Assembly: GCF_006088715.1 (NCBI RefSeq) | Contig: NZ_CP030771.1 | Location: forward strand, 8,802,001-8,866,000 | Direction of reading: 5' to 3' | DNA length: 64,000 bases | Source of the DNA: Streptomyces sp. YIM 121038 | Lineage (GTDB): Bacteria; Actinomycetota; Actinomycetes; Streptomycetales; Streptomycetaceae | Shown here: positions 16,768 through 24,913 of the stretch, piece by piece | Position numbering within the stretch: the first letter of the stretch is position 1 | Layout of the letters: each line of letters opens with the position of its first letter | The notes under the pieces: model-generated | What the model was told of the DNA's origin: nothing | Databases searched by the model: none | Seen by the model: only the letters and a program-made list of their open reading frames with translations | Program-made: the position numbers and the translations under genes

Positions 16768-17362
16768 CGCCACGGCCGACGGGACCGGTGACGACACGGC
16801 CCTGGCGTTGAAGATCCTGGTCGCCGGAGGCTTCGGCGTCGGCAAGACCACGCTGGTCGGCGCCGTCAGCGAGATCCGGCCCCTGCGTACGGAGGAACTC
16901 CTCAGCGAGGCGGGTCAGTCGGTCGACGACACCGACGGCGTGGACCGCAAGGTCACCACCACGGTCGCGATGGACTTCGGCCGCATCACCATCAGATCCG
17001 GGCTCTCGCTGTACCTCTTCGGCACCCCGGGACAGGACCGCTTCTGGTTCCTGTGGGACGAGCTGTCACAGGGAGCCCTCGGCGCCGTGGTCCTCGCGGA
17101 CACGCGGCGGCTCGAGGACTGCTTCCCCGCCGTGGACTACTTCGAGCACCGCGACATCCCGTTCGTCGTGGCGGTCAACTGCTTCGCGAACGCACGGACG
17201 TACGGCGCGCACGAGGTGTCACGGGCCCTGGACCTCGACCGCGGAACCCCTGTGGTGCTGTGCGACGCCCGGGACCGGGACTCGGGAAAGGAGGTGCTGA
17301 TCCGGCTCGTCGAGTACGCCGGGCGGAGGCATACCGCCCGGCTGCTCGACTCGGTCGGCTGA
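16748..17362 (+). CDS. Conservon GTPase (CvnD-type, ATP/GTP-binding protein)
   Basis: 204 residues, ATG 16748 inside the end of the DUF742 gene. The P-loop is GGFGVGKTT (about residue 30), with switch and G3 motifs TTTVAMDFGRI and LFGTPGQDRF. The canonical NKxD base-recognition motif is replaced by VNCF, as is usual for CvnD/MglA-like proteins. It is a Ras-like switch that cycles GTP/GDP with the roadblock protein. Being last of four overlapping genes it completes the operon 13337-17362. A short 12-bp palindrome follows the stop but I do not call it a terminator with confidence. Confidence 0.92.
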   Translation: MGSEHSDATADGTGDDTALALKILVAGGFGVGKTTLVGAVSEIRPLRTEELLSEAGQSVDDTDGVDRKVTTTVAMDFGRITIRSGLSLYLFGTPGQDRFWFLWDELSQGALGAVVLADTRRLEDCFPAVDYFEHRDIPFVVAVNCFANARTYGAHEVSRALDLDRGTPVVLCDARDRDSGKEVLIRLVEYAGRRHTARLLDSVG

Positions 17363-17453
17363 CGGGTCCGCCCCGCCGCGGCGGCCGGGCGCCGGTGGGG
17401 TGAGGCATCGCTCCCGTGAGGTGCCGCCCCGGTGAGGGCGGGACCGCGCGCCG

Positions 17454-17882
17454 TCAGTCGGACACGGCCGCGTACGCGAGCACCTTGTCGATCCGCACCC
17501 GCACGAGGAGCTCGCCGGGCACGCCGTTGCGCGCGCCGAACTCCTCGGCCCGGTCCTCGCCCATGTAGCGCCCGCCGATGCGGGCCGCCCAGTGCCGCAC
17601 CTGCTCCAGGTCCTCGGACAGTTCCGCACTGCCCTGCAGAACCACGAAGGCGAACGGAGGCGCGTCGTCGTCGACGCACAGTGCCACACGCCCGTCGCGT
17701 GCGATATTGCGCCCCTTGACAGTGTCCTTTCCCGTGTTGAACACCAGGTCGTCGCCGTCGAGGAGGAACCAGATCGGTGCCACGTGCGGGCTGCCGTCCG
17801 CGCGGACGGTGGACAGCTTGCCCGTGCGGGTGCCCTGCGAGACGAAGGCCCGCCACTGCTCGTCAGTCATCTTCTGTGCCAT
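17454..17882 (-). CDS. PPOX-class F420/FMN-dependent pyridoxamine-phosphate-oxidase-like protein
   Basis: 142 residues from ATG 17882; M5 is an alternative start. Its split-barrel motifs are those of the PPOX family: GKLSTVRADGSPHVAPIWF (strand pair), DDLVFNTGKDTVKGRNI (phosphate-binding Lys/Arg), RVALCVDDDAPPFAFVVLQG and the C-terminal VRVRIDKVLAY. Actinomycete members of this length are frequently F420-dependent reductases of small molecules rather than vitamin B6 oxidases. It separates the conservon from a second roadblock gene and is divergent from it. Confidence 0.85.
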   Translation of the reverse strand: MAQKMTDEQWRAFVSQGTRTGKLSTVRADGSPHVAPIWFLLDGDDLVFNTGKDTVKGRNIARDGRVALCVDDDAPPFAFVVLQGSAELSEDLEQVRHWAARIGGRYMGEDRAEEFGARNGVPGELLVRVRIDKVLAYAAVSD

Positions 17883-17975
17883 GTCCCCATCATGCTTGCC
17901 GGGACGCCGGAGGTGGTGAAGGCTGGCAGGTCAGATCCTCCAGCCAGGGGGAGGGACGCACGGGGAGAAGGGACC

Positions 17976-18389
17976 ATGGCACAGAACACGGGCCTGGGCT
18001 GGCTGCTCGACGACCTGACGAGGCGTGTGGAACACGTGCGGCACGCACTGGTGCTGTCCAGCGACGGTCTGGTCACGGGAGCGAGCTCGGACCTGCCGCG
18101 CGAGGACGCCGAGCACTTGGCGGCGGTGTCGTCCGGCCTGCACAGTCTGGCGAAGGGCTCCGGACGCCACTTCCGCGCGGGCAACGTACGCCAGACGATG
18201 ATCGAGTTCGACGACGCCGTCCTGTTCGTGACCGCGGCGGGCGAGGGCAGCTGTCTGTGCGTCCTCAGCTCGGCGCAGGCCGACATAGGCCAGGTCGCGT
18301 ACGAGATGACACTGCTGGTGAACCGTGTCGGGGAGCACCTGGGCGTAGACGCGAGGCACCCGGAGCGGACACCGGTCGTAGATCTCTGA
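17976..18389 (+). CDS. Second roadblock/LC7 domain protein
   Basis: 137 residues, ATG 17976 preceded by GGGGAGAAGGG. It is nearly colinear with the conservon roadblock protein at 15901: LGWLLDDLTRRVEHVRHALV, SSDGLVTGAS, EDAEHLAAVSSGLHSLAKGS, VRQTMIEFDDAVLFVTAAGE and SAQADIGQVAYEMT. It therefore looks like a paralogue that has left the operon, now as a single gene with its own promoter. It could compete with or replace CvnB in complexes with the conservon GTPase (inference). Confidence 0.9.
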   Translation: MAQNTGLGWLLDDLTRRVEHVRHALVLSSDGLVTGASSDLPREDAEHLAAVSSGLHSLAKGSGRHFRAGNVRQTMIEFDDAVLFVTAAGEGSCLCVLSSAQADIGQVAYEMTLLVNRVGEHLGVDARHPERTPVVDL

Positions 18390-18438
18390 CCTCCTACTGA
18401 CCCGCGCCTGAACTGCGTGAACGTGGGCGCGAGCAGAG

Positions 18439-18447
18439 TTATCCACA
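18439..18447 (+). promoter_or_regulatory. Single TTATCCACA (DnaA-box-like) site
   Basis: A lone match to the bacterial DnaA-box consensus in the 132-bp gap upstream of the DUF6397-like gene. Streptomyces origins contain clusters of such boxes, so one copy is not an origin. It could be a regulatory DnaA site or chance. Confidence 0.25.
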
Positions 18448-18521
18448 GGCCAAGCGGGAGACGGGCCCCGCGGGCTACGGTTTTTCCCAGAAGCAGTGAC
18501 CAAGCACGGGGGAGAACCACC

Positions 18522-19625
18522 ATGGCCGGCGACACGCAGACCATTTCGCATTTCGCGTCCACCACGCCCAGGAAAGCGGCCGCGCCGCCGGCGGAAGGGA
18601 CCGCGCCGCCGACGGAAGTGGCCGCGCCGCCGACGGTCCGAGCGGGTCGGCCCGGACCGCTGGCACGCAGCAGCGCCGCGCGGGAACTGGGCCTCAAGCG
18701 GGGAGAGTTCGAGCTGGCCGTGATGCTGGGCCGGGTCCGTACCGTCCCCGATCCGGCGGGGGTGCGCCGCCGGGTCAGCCGTGAGGAGATCGACCGCGTC
18801 CGTGAGACACCCGGCTTCCCGGAGTCCCTGCGCGACGGCGTCAAGACCGTGGGCACCGCCGAGGGCGCGGCCCTGCTGGACATCACCCAGGCCCGCTTCA
18901 CCCGGCTCGCCCGCACGGGCGTGCTGACGCCCGTGAAGTTCTATCTGAACCGCTACCGGGCCGTCGTCTGGCTCTATCTGGCGGAGGAGCTGCGCGAGTT
19001 CGCCGCGTGCGAGGCCAACGCCCCGCTGCTCACCGGCCGGGCGCCGGACATGATGCGGGCGCAGCTGACGAGCGGCGCGGACCTGCGGGCCCGCAACTGG
19101 CGCCGGCGACAGGTGGGCTTCCTGTTGCGGCAGGCGGAGGGCCCGTGGGAGCGCGTCGCCGTGACGGCCTCCTTCCTGGACCCGATGAGCCTCGCACAGC
19201 TCGTCAGGGATCCGTACGAGCGGGCGTATCTGCATCGCCTCAGCCCTCAGCCGCTCACCCAGGCAGGCCCCGAGTCTCCGACGACCCACATCGTCGAGCG
19301 CATCACCACGGCCGACGACCCGGACGAGATCAGCTGGCTGCGGGCCAATCTGAGCCTCGGCCTGGCGGAAGCGCGGCGGCACCGACCCGCGCCACGGCCG
19401 GGCCGTCCGCCCCTCAGCGCCACGGTGCGCCCGCACGGCGCACCGGAGCAGCCGCAGACCCCTGCCCTGGGCGACAACTGCGGAGCGGCCTGGGCTTCGG
19501 AGGCCGCCTCCTCGGCGGTCACCGCTCCGGCGCCCTTGTCCCGGGAGAGGGACACGGGCCGGAGGGAGGAGCCGCGCGGGCTGCTGAGGTGGCTGCGCCG
19601 CAGGCGTGGACGGCCGGAGGACTGA
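18522..19625 (+). CDS. DUF6397-like protein
   Basis: 367 residues, ATG 18522 with GGGGGAGAA upstream. The N-terminal 55 residues are Ala/Pro-rich and disordered, with short APPTE/APPTV-type repeats. Residues about 55-260 form the conserved core: ARELGLKRGEFELAVMLGRV, RRVSREEIDRVRETPGFPE, LLDITQARFTRLARTGVLTP and NRYRAVVWLYLAEELREFA. The middle part resembles helix-turn-helix excisionase/MerR-like DNA-binding units in tandem. Conserved WRRRQVGFLLRQAEGPWERV follows. The C-terminus is disordered and ends in a basic LLRWLRRRRGRPED. I recall this as a Streptomyces-specific domain of unknown function; DNA binding is a guess from the helical repeats. Confidence 0.7.
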   Translation: MAGDTQTISHFASTTPRKAAAPPAEGTAPPTEVAAPPTVRAGRPGPLARSSAARELGLKRGEFELAVMLGRVRTVPDPAGVRRRVSREEIDRVRETPGFPESLRDGVKTVGTAEGAALLDITQARFTRLARTGVLTPVKFYLNRYRAVVWLYLAEELREFAACEANAPLLTGRAPDMMRAQLTSGADLRARNWRRRQVGFLLRQAEGPWERVAVTASFLDPMSLAQLVRDPYERAYLHRLSPQPLTQAGPESPTTHIVERITTADDPDEISWLRANLSLGLAEARRHRPAPRPGRPPLSATVRPHGAPEQPQTPALGDNCGAAWASEAASSAVTAPAPLSRERDTGRREEPRGLLRWLRRRRGRPED

Positions 19626-19681
19626 CAGCACGACGGAGGGCCCGCGATACCTCGCCGGCGCGGAAGCAGCGGCCCGGCGCG

Positions 19682-20269
19682 CTAGAGGGTCGCGTCGAGG
19701 TCCTTGGCGTAGTACTCGATGGCGGGACGGTAACCGGCGATCTCCGGATCTCGGCTCGTGGTGGCGATCAGGTTCAGCAGGAGCGCCATGGCGTCATGGT
19801 GCCGCCCCGTGTTGTACAGCGCCATGGCGAGGAAGGTCCGCAGCGCTCCGTCGTCGGGGTACTCCGCCACCGCGTCCCGGAGGACGGCGACGGCCTCCGG
19901 GTACTTGCCGAGGACGCGATACGTACTGCCGAGACCCAGGAGGGCCCCGCGGCGGTCCTCGTCGGAGAGGCCGGGGCGCTGGATCGCGCGCAGGTAGTGC
20001 GGCAGGGCCTCGGCCTCCAGGCCGAGCGTGTCGTGCACCCAAGCCGTCTGGTAGGCGACCTCGGCGTCATCGGGGTGGCTTTCGCTCAGGGGGAGCAGGA
20101 GGGCGCGGGCCTCCTCACGACGGCCGCTCTCCCGTAGTCGGACGGCCTGGGCGAGTATCTCGTCCCGGCCGGTGCCCGCCCGGACCTCCGCGTTGCCTTC
20201 CTGAGGGGCCGCGCCGCCCTCCTGAGGTTCCGCGCCGCCGTTCCGTCCCGTGCCGTCGGTGTCGTTCAT
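19682..20269 (-). CDS. Tetratricopeptide repeat protein
   Basis: 195 residues from ATG 20269 with GGGAG upstream. A short acidic N-terminal tail contains PQEGG-AAPQEG repeats. Then follow about four TPR-like helix pairs: RLRESGRREEARALLLPLSE, VAYQTAWVHDTLGLEAEALP, LLGLGSTYRVLGKYPEAVAV and FLAMALYNTGRHHDAMALLL. TPR domains are protein-binding scaffolds; no enzyme domain is attached. It is upstream of nothing on its strand, and the TesB gene lies behind it with 104 bp between. Confidence 0.82.
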   Translation of the reverse strand: MNDTDGTGRNGGAEPQEGGAAPQEGNAEVRAGTGRDEILAQAVRLRESGRREEARALLLPLSESHPDDAEVAYQTAWVHDTLGLEAEALPHYLRAIQRPGLSDEDRRGALLGLGSTYRVLGKYPEAVAVLRDAVAEYPDDGALRTFLAMALYNTGRHHDAMALLLNLIATTSRDPEIAGYRPAIEYYAKDLDATL

Positions 20270-20373
20270 GCCGTGCTCCCGTCCCCGTAGCCGTCCCCTG
20301 CGTCAGGAGGCGCCCGTGTCCCGTCACCCGAACCGACCCTGTCGCCCCTCGACGGCAGGACCCGCCGTGGGAC

Positions 20374-21273
20374 TCAGCCGTCCGACTGGCCGCCCGGATG
20401 TCGGGGCGCGTGCGGGCGGAACAGACCCTCCTGGACGACCGATACGAGCAGCCGTCCCTCCCGATCGTAGATCCGCCCGCGCGCCAGGCCGCGGCCCCCC
20501 GTCGCGATCGGCGACTCCTGGTCGTACAGGAACCACTCGTCGGCCCGGAACGGCCGGTGGAACCACATGGCGTGGTCCAGCGAGGCCATGTCGAAGCCGC
20601 GCGGCCCCCACAGCGGCTCCACCGGAATGCGGACGGCGTCCAGGAGCGTCATGTCGCTCGCATAGGTGAGCGCGCAGGTGTGCACGAGCGGGTCGTCGCC
20701 CAGGGGGCCGACGGCACGCATCCACACCGCGCTGCGCGGCTCGGCGCCCCGGACCTCCTCGGCGGTCCAGCGCAGCCGGTCCACATAGCGGATGTCGAAG
20801 GGCTGGCGCCGAGCCATGCGTTCCAGCTGCTCGGGGAGCGCGCCCAGGTGTTCCTTGATCTCTTCGGCGACCGTCGGCAGCGACTCCGGGTCGGGGGCGT
20901 CGATGCGCGGCGGCAGCTGGTGTTCGAAGGAGCCCGGTTCGGGCTTGTGGAAGGAGGCGGTCAGATTGAAGATGGTGCGGCCCTGCTGGACGGCCGTGAC
21001 GCGGCGCGTGGTGAAGGAACGCCCGTCACGGACCCGCTCGACCTGGTACACGATCGGCACGCCCGGGCGGCCCGGGCGCAGGAAGTACGCGTGCAGCGAG
21101 TGCACCGGTCTGTCGCCCTCCGTGGTGCGCCCGGCGGCGACGAGCGCCTGCCCGGCGACCTGCCCGCCGAAGACGCGCTGCAAGGACTCCTGGGGACTGC
21201 GGCCGCGGAAGATGTTCACCTCGATCTGCTCGAGGTCCAGCAGGTCGACCAGTCGGTCCGCGGGGTTGTTCAT
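20374..21273 (-). CDS. tesB: Acyl-CoA thioesterase II (TesB-type)
   Basis: 299 residues from ATG 21273, GAGG 8 nt upstream. It has a double hot-dog fold: the first domain contains FGGQVAGQALVAAGRT and HSLHAYFLRPG, the second LTYASDMTLLDAVRI and ASLDHAMWFHRPF, with DEWFLYDQESPIATGGRGLARG near the end. These carry the conserved Asp/Gln/Thr residues of TesB, which hydrolyses medium- and long-chain acyl-CoA to free acid and CoA. The length is usual. It is downstream of and possibly co-transcribed with the DUF3516 helicase (37-bp gap). Confidence 0.93.
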   Translation of the reverse strand: MNNPADRLVDLLDLEQIEVNIFRGRSPQESLQRVFGGQVAGQALVAAGRTTEGDRPVHSLHAYFLRPGRPGVPIVYQVERVRDGRSFTTRRVTAVQQGRTIFNLTASFHKPEPGSFEHQLPPRIDAPDPESLPTVAEEIKEHLGALPEQLERMARRQPFDIRYVDRLRWTAEEVRGAEPRSAVWMRAVGPLGDDPLVHTCALTYASDMTLLDAVRIPVEPLWGPRGFDMASLDHAMWFHRPFRADEWFLYDQESPIATGGRGLARGRIYDREGRLLVSVVQEGLFRPHAPRHPGGQSDG

Positions 21274-21310
21274 GGGAAGTCCTCGACTCCTGTCCGGGAA
21301 CGTGGGGAGC

Positions 21311-23824
21311 TCAGAGCTGGCCGACGTCCGTGACCCGGACGACGGCGCGGCCCTCCGCGTCGGAGGCCGCGAGATCGACCTCCGCGCCGATGCCCCAGTC
21401 ATGGTCGCCGTTCGGGTCGGCGAACGTCTGGCGGACGCGCCACAGACCGTGCTCGGGATCCTCCTCGATGCGCAACAGCTTGGGGCCGCGCGCGTCCGGC
21501 CCGGTGCCCAGGTCCTCGTACTCGTCCCAGTACTTGTCCATGGCCTCGCCCCACGCGTCCGCGTCCCAGCCGGACTCGGCGTCCATCTCGCCCAGCTCGT
21601 CCACCTGGTCGAGGGCGGCGAGCTCGACACGGCGGAAGAGCGCGTTGCGCACGAGCACGCGGAAGGCACGGGCGTTGGCCGTCACAGGCTTGACCTCGTC
21701 GGCCTTCTCCTGCGCTTCCTCGGCCGTCATGACCTCCGGGTTCGCCAGCTGCTCCCACTCGTCCAGGAGGCTGGAGTCCACCTGGCGGACCATCTCGCCG
21801 AGCCAGGCGATCAGGTCCTCGAGGTCCTCGGACTTCAGGTCGTCCGGGATGGTGTGCTCCAGGGCCTTGTACGCGTTCGCCAGGTAGCGCAGCACGATGC
21901 CCTCGGTGCGGGCGAGCTCGTAGAAGGAGGTGAACTCGGTGAAGGACAGCGCCCGCTCGTACATGTCCCGGATCACGGACTTCGGCGACAGGGGATGGTC
22001 GCCGACCCACGGGTGGCTGGTGCGGTAGGTGTTGTAGGCGTGGAAGAGGAGCTCCTCCAGCGGCTTCGGGTAGGTGATGTCCTGCAGCCGCTCCATGCGC
22101 TCCTCGTACTCGACGCCGTCGGCCTTCATCAGCGCCACGGCCTCGCCGCGCGCCTTGTTTTGCTGGGCGGCGAGGATCTGGCGCGGGTCGTCGAGCGTGG
22201 ACTCCACGACGGAGACCATGTCGAGGGCGTACGAGGGCGACTCGGGGTCGAGGAGCTCGAAGGCGGCCAGGGCGAAGGTGGACAGCGGCTGGTTGAGCGC
22301 GAAGTCCTGCTGGAGGTCGACGGTCAGGCGCACGATGCGGCCGGTGGCGTCCGGCTCGTCGAGCTTCTCCACGACACCGCCGTCGAGCAGCGAGCGGTAG
22401 ATGGCGATGGCGCGGCGGATGTGGCGCAGCTGCTGCTTGCGCGGCTCGTGGTTGTCCTCCAGGAGGCGGCGCATCGCCTCGAAGGCGTTGCCCGGCCGGG
22501 CGATCACCGCGAGGAGCATGGTGTGGGTGACGCGGAAGCGGGAGGTCAGCGGCTCCGGCTCGGCGGCGATGAGCTTCTCGAAGGTGCTCTCGGTCCAGCC
22601 CACGAAGCCCTCGGGGGCCTTCTTGCGCACCACCTTGCGCCGCTTCTTCGCGTCGTCGCCCGCCTTCGCGAGCGCCTTCTCGTTCTCGATGACGTGCTCG
22701 GGCGCCTGCGCCACCACGAAGCCCGCCGTGTCGAAGCCCGCGCGCCCGGCGCGGCCCGCGATCTGGTGGAACTCGCGGGCGCGCAGGGTGCGCACGCGAC
22801 TGCCGTCGTACTTGGTGAGCGCGGTGAACAGCACGGTGCGAATGGGCACGTTCACGCCGACGCCGAGAGTGTCGGTGCCGCAGATGACCTTCAGGAGGCC
22901 CGCCTGGGCGAGCTTCTCGACGAGGCGCCGGTACTTGGGCAGCATCCCGGCGTGGTGGACGCCGATGCCGTGCCGCACGTAGCGCGAGAGGTTGCGGCCG
23001 AACTTGGTGGTGAAGCGGAAGTTGCCGATCAGCTCGGCGATCTGGTCCTTCTCGGCGCGCGTGCACATGTTGATGCTCATCAGCGACTGCGCCCGCTCCA
23101 CGGCCTGGGCCTGCGTGAAGTGCACGATGTAGACCGGGGCCTGCTTGGTGTCGAGGAGCTCGGTGAGCGTCTCGGTGATGGGCGTGAGGCGGTACTCGTA
23201 CGACAGCGGCACCGGGCGCGTCGCGGAGCGGACGACCGACGTGGGGCGCCCGGTGCGGCGGGTGAGGTCCTTCTCGAACATCGAGACGTCACCGAGCGTC
23301 GCGGACATCAGGATGAACTGTGCCTGCGGCAGCTCAAGCAGCGGAATCTGCCAGGCCCAGCCCCGGTCGGCCTCGGCGTAGAAGTGGAACTCGTCCATGA
23401 CGACCTGGCCGATGTCGGCGTCCTTGCCGTCACGCAGCGCGATGGAGGCGAGGACCTCGGCGGTGCAGCAGATGACGGGGGCGTCGGCGTTCACCGAGGC
23501 GTCGCCGGTGAGCATGCCGACGTTCTCGGTGCCGAAGAGCTTGCACAGCTCGAAGAACTTCTCGGACACCAGGGCCTTGATCGGGGCGGTGTAGAAGGTG
23601 ACCTCGTCGCGGGCGAGCGCCGCGAAGTGCGCCCCGGCCGCGATCATGCTCTTGCCGGAGCCGGTGGGCGTCGACACGATCACGTTCGCGCCGGACACGA
23701 CCTCGATCAGAGCCTCCTCCTGGTGGGGATAGAGGGTGATGCCGCGCTCCTGGGCCCAGCCTTCAAAGGCTTCGTAGAGGGCATCGGGGTCGGCGTCCTG
23801 CGGCAGCTGATCGATAAGGGTCAC
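21311..23824 (-). CDS. Ski2-like DEAD/DEAH helicase with DUF3516 domain
   Basis: 837 residues from GTG 23824 (VTLIDQLPQDADPDALYEAF), the usual start of actinomycete homologues; an upstream ATG at 23884 would add 20 atypical residues. RecA1: VSTPTGSGKS (Walker A, about residue 50), VVMDEFHFYAE (DEFH box), LMSATLGD. RecA2: VHHAGMLPKYRR, CGTDTLGVGVNVP and HQIAGRAGRAGF. A Lys-rich insert (KKRRKVVRKKAPEGF) is followed by the long DUF3516 C-terminal region. The organisation matches Ski2/Mtr4-type RNA helicases that feed RNA to exonucleases. It is divergent from the membrane hydrolase gene and probably in an operon with tesB. Confidence 0.92.
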   Translation of the reverse strand: MTLIDQLPQDADPDALYEAFEGWAQERGITLYPHQEEALIEVVSGANVIVSTPTGSGKSMIAAGAHFAALARDEVTFYTAPIKALVSEKFFELCKLFGTENVGMLTGDASVNADAPVICCTAEVLASIALRDGKDADIGQVVMDEFHFYAEADRGWAWQIPLLELPQAQFILMSATLGDVSMFEKDLTRRTGRPTSVVRSATRPVPLSYEYRLTPITETLTELLDTKQAPVYIVHFTQAQAVERAQSLMSINMCTRAEKDQIAELIGNFRFTTKFGRNLSRYVRHGIGVHHAGMLPKYRRLVEKLAQAGLLKVICGTDTLGVGVNVPIRTVLFTALTKYDGSRVRTLRAREFHQIAGRAGRAGFDTAGFVVAQAPEHVIENEKALAKAGDDAKKRRKVVRKKAPEGFVGWTESTFEKLIAAEPEPLTSRFRVTHTMLLAVIARPGNAFEAMRRLLEDNHEPRKQQLRHIRRAIAIYRSLLDGGVVEKLDEPDATGRIVRLTVDLQQDFALNQPLSTFALAAFELLDPESPSYALDMVSVVESTLDDPRQILAAQQNKARGEAVALMKADGVEYEERMERLQDITYPKPLEELLFHAYNTYRTSHPWVGDHPLSPKSVIRDMYERALSFTEFTSFYELARTEGIVLRYLANAYKALEHTIPDDLKSEDLEDLIAWLGEMVRQVDSSLLDEWEQLANPEVMTAEEAQEKADEVKPVTANARAFRVLVRNALFRRVELAALDQVDELGEMDAESGWDADAWGEAMDKYWDEYEDLGTGPDARGPKLLRIEEDPEHGLWRVRQTFADPNGDHDWGIGAEVDLAASDAEGRAVVRVTDVGQL

Positions 23825-23945
23825 ACCCCCATCTTGCCTTCCCGCTGCCCGGATCAGGGAACCGGACGACGGCTCCAAGATCATGAACGCTACGCTGGGT
23901 CGTCAACGGGGCATCGCGACAACAGAAATGGGGCGGGCAGCACCG

Positions 23946-24740
23946 ATGATGGGACCGGCACACTCACTGTCAGGGGCGGCGGCCTGGCTGGGGGTCGGGG
24001 CGGCAGCCACGGCCGCCGGGCACTCGATGCCCTGGCCGGTCCTCCTGGTCGGCGCCCTGATCTGTGCCGGGGCCGCGCTCGCCCCGGACCTCGACCACAA
24101 GTCGGCGACCATCTCGCGCGCCTTCGGCCCGGTGTCCCGCGGCCTGTGCGAGATCGTCGACAAGCTCTCGTACTCCGTGTACCGCGCCACGCGCAAGCAG
24201 GGCGATCCGCGCCGCTCCGGCGGGCACCGGACGCTCACCCACACCTGGGTGTGGGCCGTCCTGATCGGCGCGGGCTCCTCCGTGCTCGCGGTGACCGGCG
24301 GCCGGTGGGCGGTGCTCGCCCTGCTCTTCGTGCACATGGTGCTCGCGATCGAAGGGCTGCTGTGGCGGGCGGCGCGCGGTTCGAGCAGCGATGTGCTGGT
24401 GTGGCTGCTCGCCGCGACCAGCGCCTGGATCCTGGCCGGGGTTCTGGACAAACCGGGCAATGGTGCGGACTGGCTGTTCACCGGAGACGGCCAGGAGTAT
24501 CTGTGGCTGGGCCTTCCGATCGTGCTCGGCGCGCTGGTGCACGACATCGGGGACGCGCTGACGGTATCCGGCTGCCCGATCCTGTGGCCCATCCCGATCG
24601 GCCGGAAGCGCTGGTATCCGATCGGGCCGCCGCGGGCGCTGCGGTTCCGGGCGGGGAGCTGGATCGAGCTGAAGGTGCTGATGCCGGTGTTCATGCTGCT
24701 CGGGGGAGCGGGCGGCGCGGTCGCGCTGAACTTCGTCTGA
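23946..24740 (+). CDS. Membrane-bound metal-dependent hydrolase (YdjM/DUF457-type)
   Basis: 264 residues from ATG 23946 (MMGPAHSLSGAAAWLG); an upstream ATG at 23928 is possible, and a TACGCT -10-like box lies at 23891-23896. Conserved metal-ligand motifs are GPAHSLSG (His), LAPDLDHKSATISRA (Asp-x-Asp-His) and HRTLTHTWVWA (His-x3-His), with a late HDIGDALT. There are four to six hydrophobic helices. The family resembles LexA-regulated inner-membrane YdjM; its substrate is unknown. It is divergent from the DUF3516 helicase and convergent with an MFS exporter. Confidence 0.85.
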   Translation: MMGPAHSLSGAAAWLGVGAAATAAGHSMPWPVLLVGALICAGAALAPDLDHKSATISRAFGPVSRGLCEIVDKLSYSVYRATRKQGDPRRSGGHRTLTHTWVWAVLIGAGSSVLAVTGGRWAVLALLFVHMVLAIEGLLWRAARGSSSDVLVWLLAATSAWILAGVLDKPGNGADWLFTGDGQEYLWLGLPIVLGALVHDIGDALTVSGCPILWPIPIGRKRWYPIGPPRALRFRAGSWIELKVLMPVFMLLGGAGGAVALNFV

Positions 24741-24913
24741 GGCCGGGGCGGCGCCGCGACGGCCCGGCGGATGGCGCCCGGGCCCGGACCGATGCCTTCG
24801 GCGGTGCCTGCCCGGGGCGAGAGGGCGAGGAGAGCGAGGGCACGCGGGGCCATGCCGCTGCCGCCGCCCTGGCCGGGCTGCCCGGCGAACCGGGACGGGG
24901 CCTGACCGCGAGG

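Noticed and set aside
18439..18447. Origin of replication suggested by a DnaA box
   Set aside because: Only one box, with no dnaA, dnaN or gyrB genes and no AT-rich region nearby.
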